NCBI GenBank assembly: GCA_030633635.1
Contig: DAOVSA010000045.1
Location: forward strand, 1 to 5,566
Reading direction: 5' to 3'
From: Candidatus Altarchaeota archaeon
Lineage (GTDB): Archaea; Altiarchaeota; Altiarchaeia; IMC4; DAOVSA01
Length of the DNA: 5,566 bases
Made by a program: the position numbers and the translations under genes. Under the pieces are notes generated by a model that did no database searches, had not been told where the DNA came from, and was given only the letters and a program-made list of their open reading frames with translations. Positions within the stretch are counted from its first letter, which is position 1. Each line of letters begins with the position of its first letter. Below are positions 3,818 to 5,566 of the stretch, one piece after another.

Positions 3818-5115
3818 GAAGACAATAATTTTTCCGTTATGTTTTTTAGAATCACTACACTATCGCTTTCTCTGCCTGTTACCTCGCAATGATACTCGAT
3901 TAGTTGGGTAATCAATGGTCTTACCAGGAATTCAATTAATTGCACGGGAAATTCTGGAAATCGTTCCCATTCTTCTCTTGCAAGAATGTGCCACGGCAGA
4001 CATGAAAGTAAAGCAGGACTGGTCTGCTTAAAAATTTCAAGAAATTTTACATCCCTAAAAGCCTCATCAACCAGATCCAGATTCTTATTTAAGCAGCCGG
4101 GCTCAGCACTAGTTTTGCATAGAATGATTTCCTGAAAGATATTATCATACAACCCCAAAATACCCAACCAGCAATTAACGATCTCTTTCTTCGCTTCGGT
4201 GGTGGTTGCCGGTGTCCAGTAGGGAAAAGGATCCTCCTTAGTGGATAACGGTTCCCAACAAGCGGGTTTAATGTCTTCAATTTTAATTTGAATGTCGAAA
4301 TCTTCATTTTCTCTGAATAATTTAAATTCCACGGAATCTTTTACCTCCATAAAAGCCTTAACTTCTTTTTTGTTGCCAATTTGGATTAATGCATCCCTTG
4401 ATTCGCCATTTTCCCAGTCTCTGACCAGGATGTGTCTGTCTGTCGGATCGATTAGATCGACTACCTCGGTGAAATATTTTCCATTGCGCATTGATACCTT
4501 GGCTTTACTCCAGTCAACCTTTTGGGGAACATAATCCGGCCGTTTGTAAACTATCGCGTTCATCAGGACATCTTTTAGTAAAACGTTACAGATAAATGCC
4601 CTACCTTCACTTTTATCCGAATAAACGATTTTCGCAAACATGGATTTATTGGCATCGATGCACCTGTCAGGTATAACAGGGATTAACTTCGGGAACTTAA
4701 TATGCAGTATTTCCAAGATCTTCTGGTTCATGGCACACTCCGGAAACCAGAAAAATGAAGGCTCTGCGAGGTTTTCCGTTACAGTCATAAAATCCGCTTT
4801 AATTTCTGCGTAAGCCAACATATCACTCAGTAAAGGAAGGATCGGATGGGAATAAGCACTCGAGCCGATTTCGATATATCCATCACCATAAGCTTTTTTG
4901 AGGTTCTTTAAAACCCTCTTTGCTGTTTGGCTCATGGGTGAATTAAGCCAAGCATCTATCGTCCAACCCTGTAGCTGAACATTTCTTCGGATTAAACCCT
5001 GACCCATTGCTCTGGAAGTTGGTAAGAAGGTATTATCCAGGTTGGTAGAAACCCATGGGGAGATAAGATCAGTTGTAAAAGGCTGATAACCGTGAATCAC
5101 ATCATAAATTTGCAT
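3802..5115 (-). CDS. Glycoside hydrolase family 57-like protein
   Basis: A predicted retaining alpha-glucan-acting enzyme of the GH57 (amylase/4-alpha-glucanotransferase/branching enzyme) group, with no signal peptide and so cytosolic. Conserved regions in the 437 residues: motif 1 IHGYQPF (7-13); motif 2 EIGSSAYSHPILPLL (82-96); motif 3 FFWFPECAMN (121-130), where E126 is the expected nucleophile (compare E123 of the Thermococcus litoralis glucanotransferase); and a likely motif 4 LVRDWENGES (230-239), where D233 is the candidate acid/base. Residues 300-437 look helical, as in family members. In motif 1 the usual H-x-H is H8-G-Y10, so the second histidine is replaced by tyrosine; activity or substrate may differ. 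Start: the ATG at 5115 has GAGG 3 nt upstream and places motif 1 at the very N-terminus, as usual. It begins 26 bp after purB ends, so probably shares its transcript. Substrate unknown; glycogen or a related glucan is the family expectation. Confidence 0.82.
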   Translation of the reverse strand: MQIYDVIHGYQPFTTDLISPWVSTNLDNTFLPTSRAMGQGLIRRNVQLQGWTIDAWLNSPMSQTAKRVLKNLKKAYGDGYIEIGSSAYSHPILPLLSDMLAYAEIKADFMTVTENLAEPSFFWFPECAMNQKILEILHIKFPKLIPVIPDRCIDANKSMFAKIVYSDKSEGRAFICNVLLKDVLMNAIVYKRPDYVPQKVDWSKAKVSMRNGKYFTEVVDLIDPTDRHILVRDWENGESRDALIQIGNKKEVKAFMEVKDSVEFKLFRENEDFDIQIKIEDIKPACWEPLSTKEDPFPYWTPATTTEAKKEIVNCWLGILGLYDNIFQEIILCKTSAEPGCLNKNLDLVDEAFRDVKFLEIFKQTSPALLSCLPWHILAREEWERFPEFPVQLIEFLVRPLITQLIEYHCEVTGRESDSVVILKNITEKLLSSYRPL

Positions 5116-5141
5116 TTTCCTCTTGATCTTGGGTTACTCTT

Positions 5142-5566
5142 TTAACTTAACTCCTTCAAAACCCTATCAACCTGCTTAACGGCGGTTCCTATGTAATTTT
5201 CCGGGTTTAATGCATCAAGTATCTCTTTTTCATTCAGATACTTTTCGATTTCCTTATTTTTCACTAGAACATCTTTAAAATCAACGTTTTTATCATAACA
5301 TTCCATAGCACACTCACGGACCAGTTCATGGGATTCCTGCCGCCCCATCCCTTTTTTGGTCAGTGATATCATCACAGATTCAGCCAATGCCAGCCCCCTG
5401 GTCAGATTAATATTCTGTTCGATTTTTTCATAATTAAACCTTAGATTTTCAAACAACTGGATCATAAAATTCAAAATGTAGTCGGTAAGGATGCATGATT
5501 CCGGGATTATGATCCTTTCACAGGAGGAGTTCGTCAGATCACGCTCGTGCCAGAGTGGAATGTTAT
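5142..5566 (-). CDS. purB: Adenylosuccinate lyase, C-terminal part (runs off right edge)
   Basis: Cleaves SAICAR to AICAR and adenylosuccinate to AMP in purine synthesis, as a cytosolic homotetramer. The last 140 residues are present. They open with the fumarase/aspartase-superfamily segment LWHERDLTNSSCERIIIP, continue with the long helical region NLTRGLALAESVMISLTKKGMGRQESHELV, and close with the small C-terminal domain ending in VKQVDRVLKELS. The catalytic serine loop (SSxMPxKxN) lies in the part outside the window. The frame is open to the window edge; the TTG near 5474 is internal, not a start. The stop is at 5142, 26 bp before the GH57 gene, which suggests one operon. Confidence 0.92.
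   Translation of the reverse strand, partial: NIPLWHERDLTNSSCERIIIPESCILTDYILNFMIQLFENLRFNYEKIEQNINLTRGLALAESVMISLTKKGMGRQESHELVRECAMECYDKNVDFKDVLVKNKEIEKYLNEKEILDALNPENYIGTAVKQVDRVLKELS

Noticed and set aside
5142..5474. A separate 110-residue protein starting at the TTG near 5474
   Set aside because: The same frame continues upstream to the window edge with the purB motif WHERDLTNSS, so this TTG is an internal codon.

Overview
The window looks like a stretch of a moderately AT-rich euryarchaeal chromosome, possibly from a methanogen or a related anaerobe. The archaeal assignment rests on several features seen together: an archaeal-type cofactor-independent phosphoglycerate mutase, archaeal initiation factor 5A with its hypusination loop, a tRNA-Trp split by an intron directly after position 37, no encoded CCA, and TATA-like elements about 25 bp before RNA starts. 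The genus cannot be named from the sequence alone.

Left part, bases 1-1433, minus strand. The 5' part of gatB (Glu/Asp-tRNA amidotransferase subunit B) runs off the left edge. Its start overlaps by 8 nt the end of a roughly 300-residue protein that has a coiled coil and a C-terminal nucleoside deoxyribosyltransferase/TIR-like domain. Upstream of that gene lies a second, truncated copy of the gatB start: 42 bp at 71% identity, with 11 of 14 residues identical. It reads on as a 39-codon leader ORF that stops 4 nt before the cargo gene's ATG. The accessory gene therefore looks inserted into the 5' end of gatB, with gatB rebuilt behind it and the old promoter driving the whole unit.

Middle, bases 1434-1931. 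Divergent from the gatB remnant is a truncated copy of the tRNA-Trp promoter plus 5' half (1527-1582). About 107 bp further on is a complete tRNA-Trp(CCA) gene. Its 61-nt intron carries a box D-type guide whose N+5 nucleotide falls on C34 of the same pre-tRNA, the classic archaeal Cm34 arrangement. The two truncated 5' ends, gatB and tRNA-Trp, lie back to back around one 93-bp divergent promoter region.

Right part, plus strand: apgM (glycolysis/gluconeogenesis), then the aIF5A gene preceded by short tandem repeats and a TATA-like box. Convergent to these on the minus strand are purB (adenylosuccinate lyase, C-terminal 140 residues, running off the right edge) and, 26 bp behind it, a family GH57 glycosidase-like protein, probably in one transcript. 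The right part is ordinary core metabolism and translation. The accessory signal is concentrated between about 370 and 1800.
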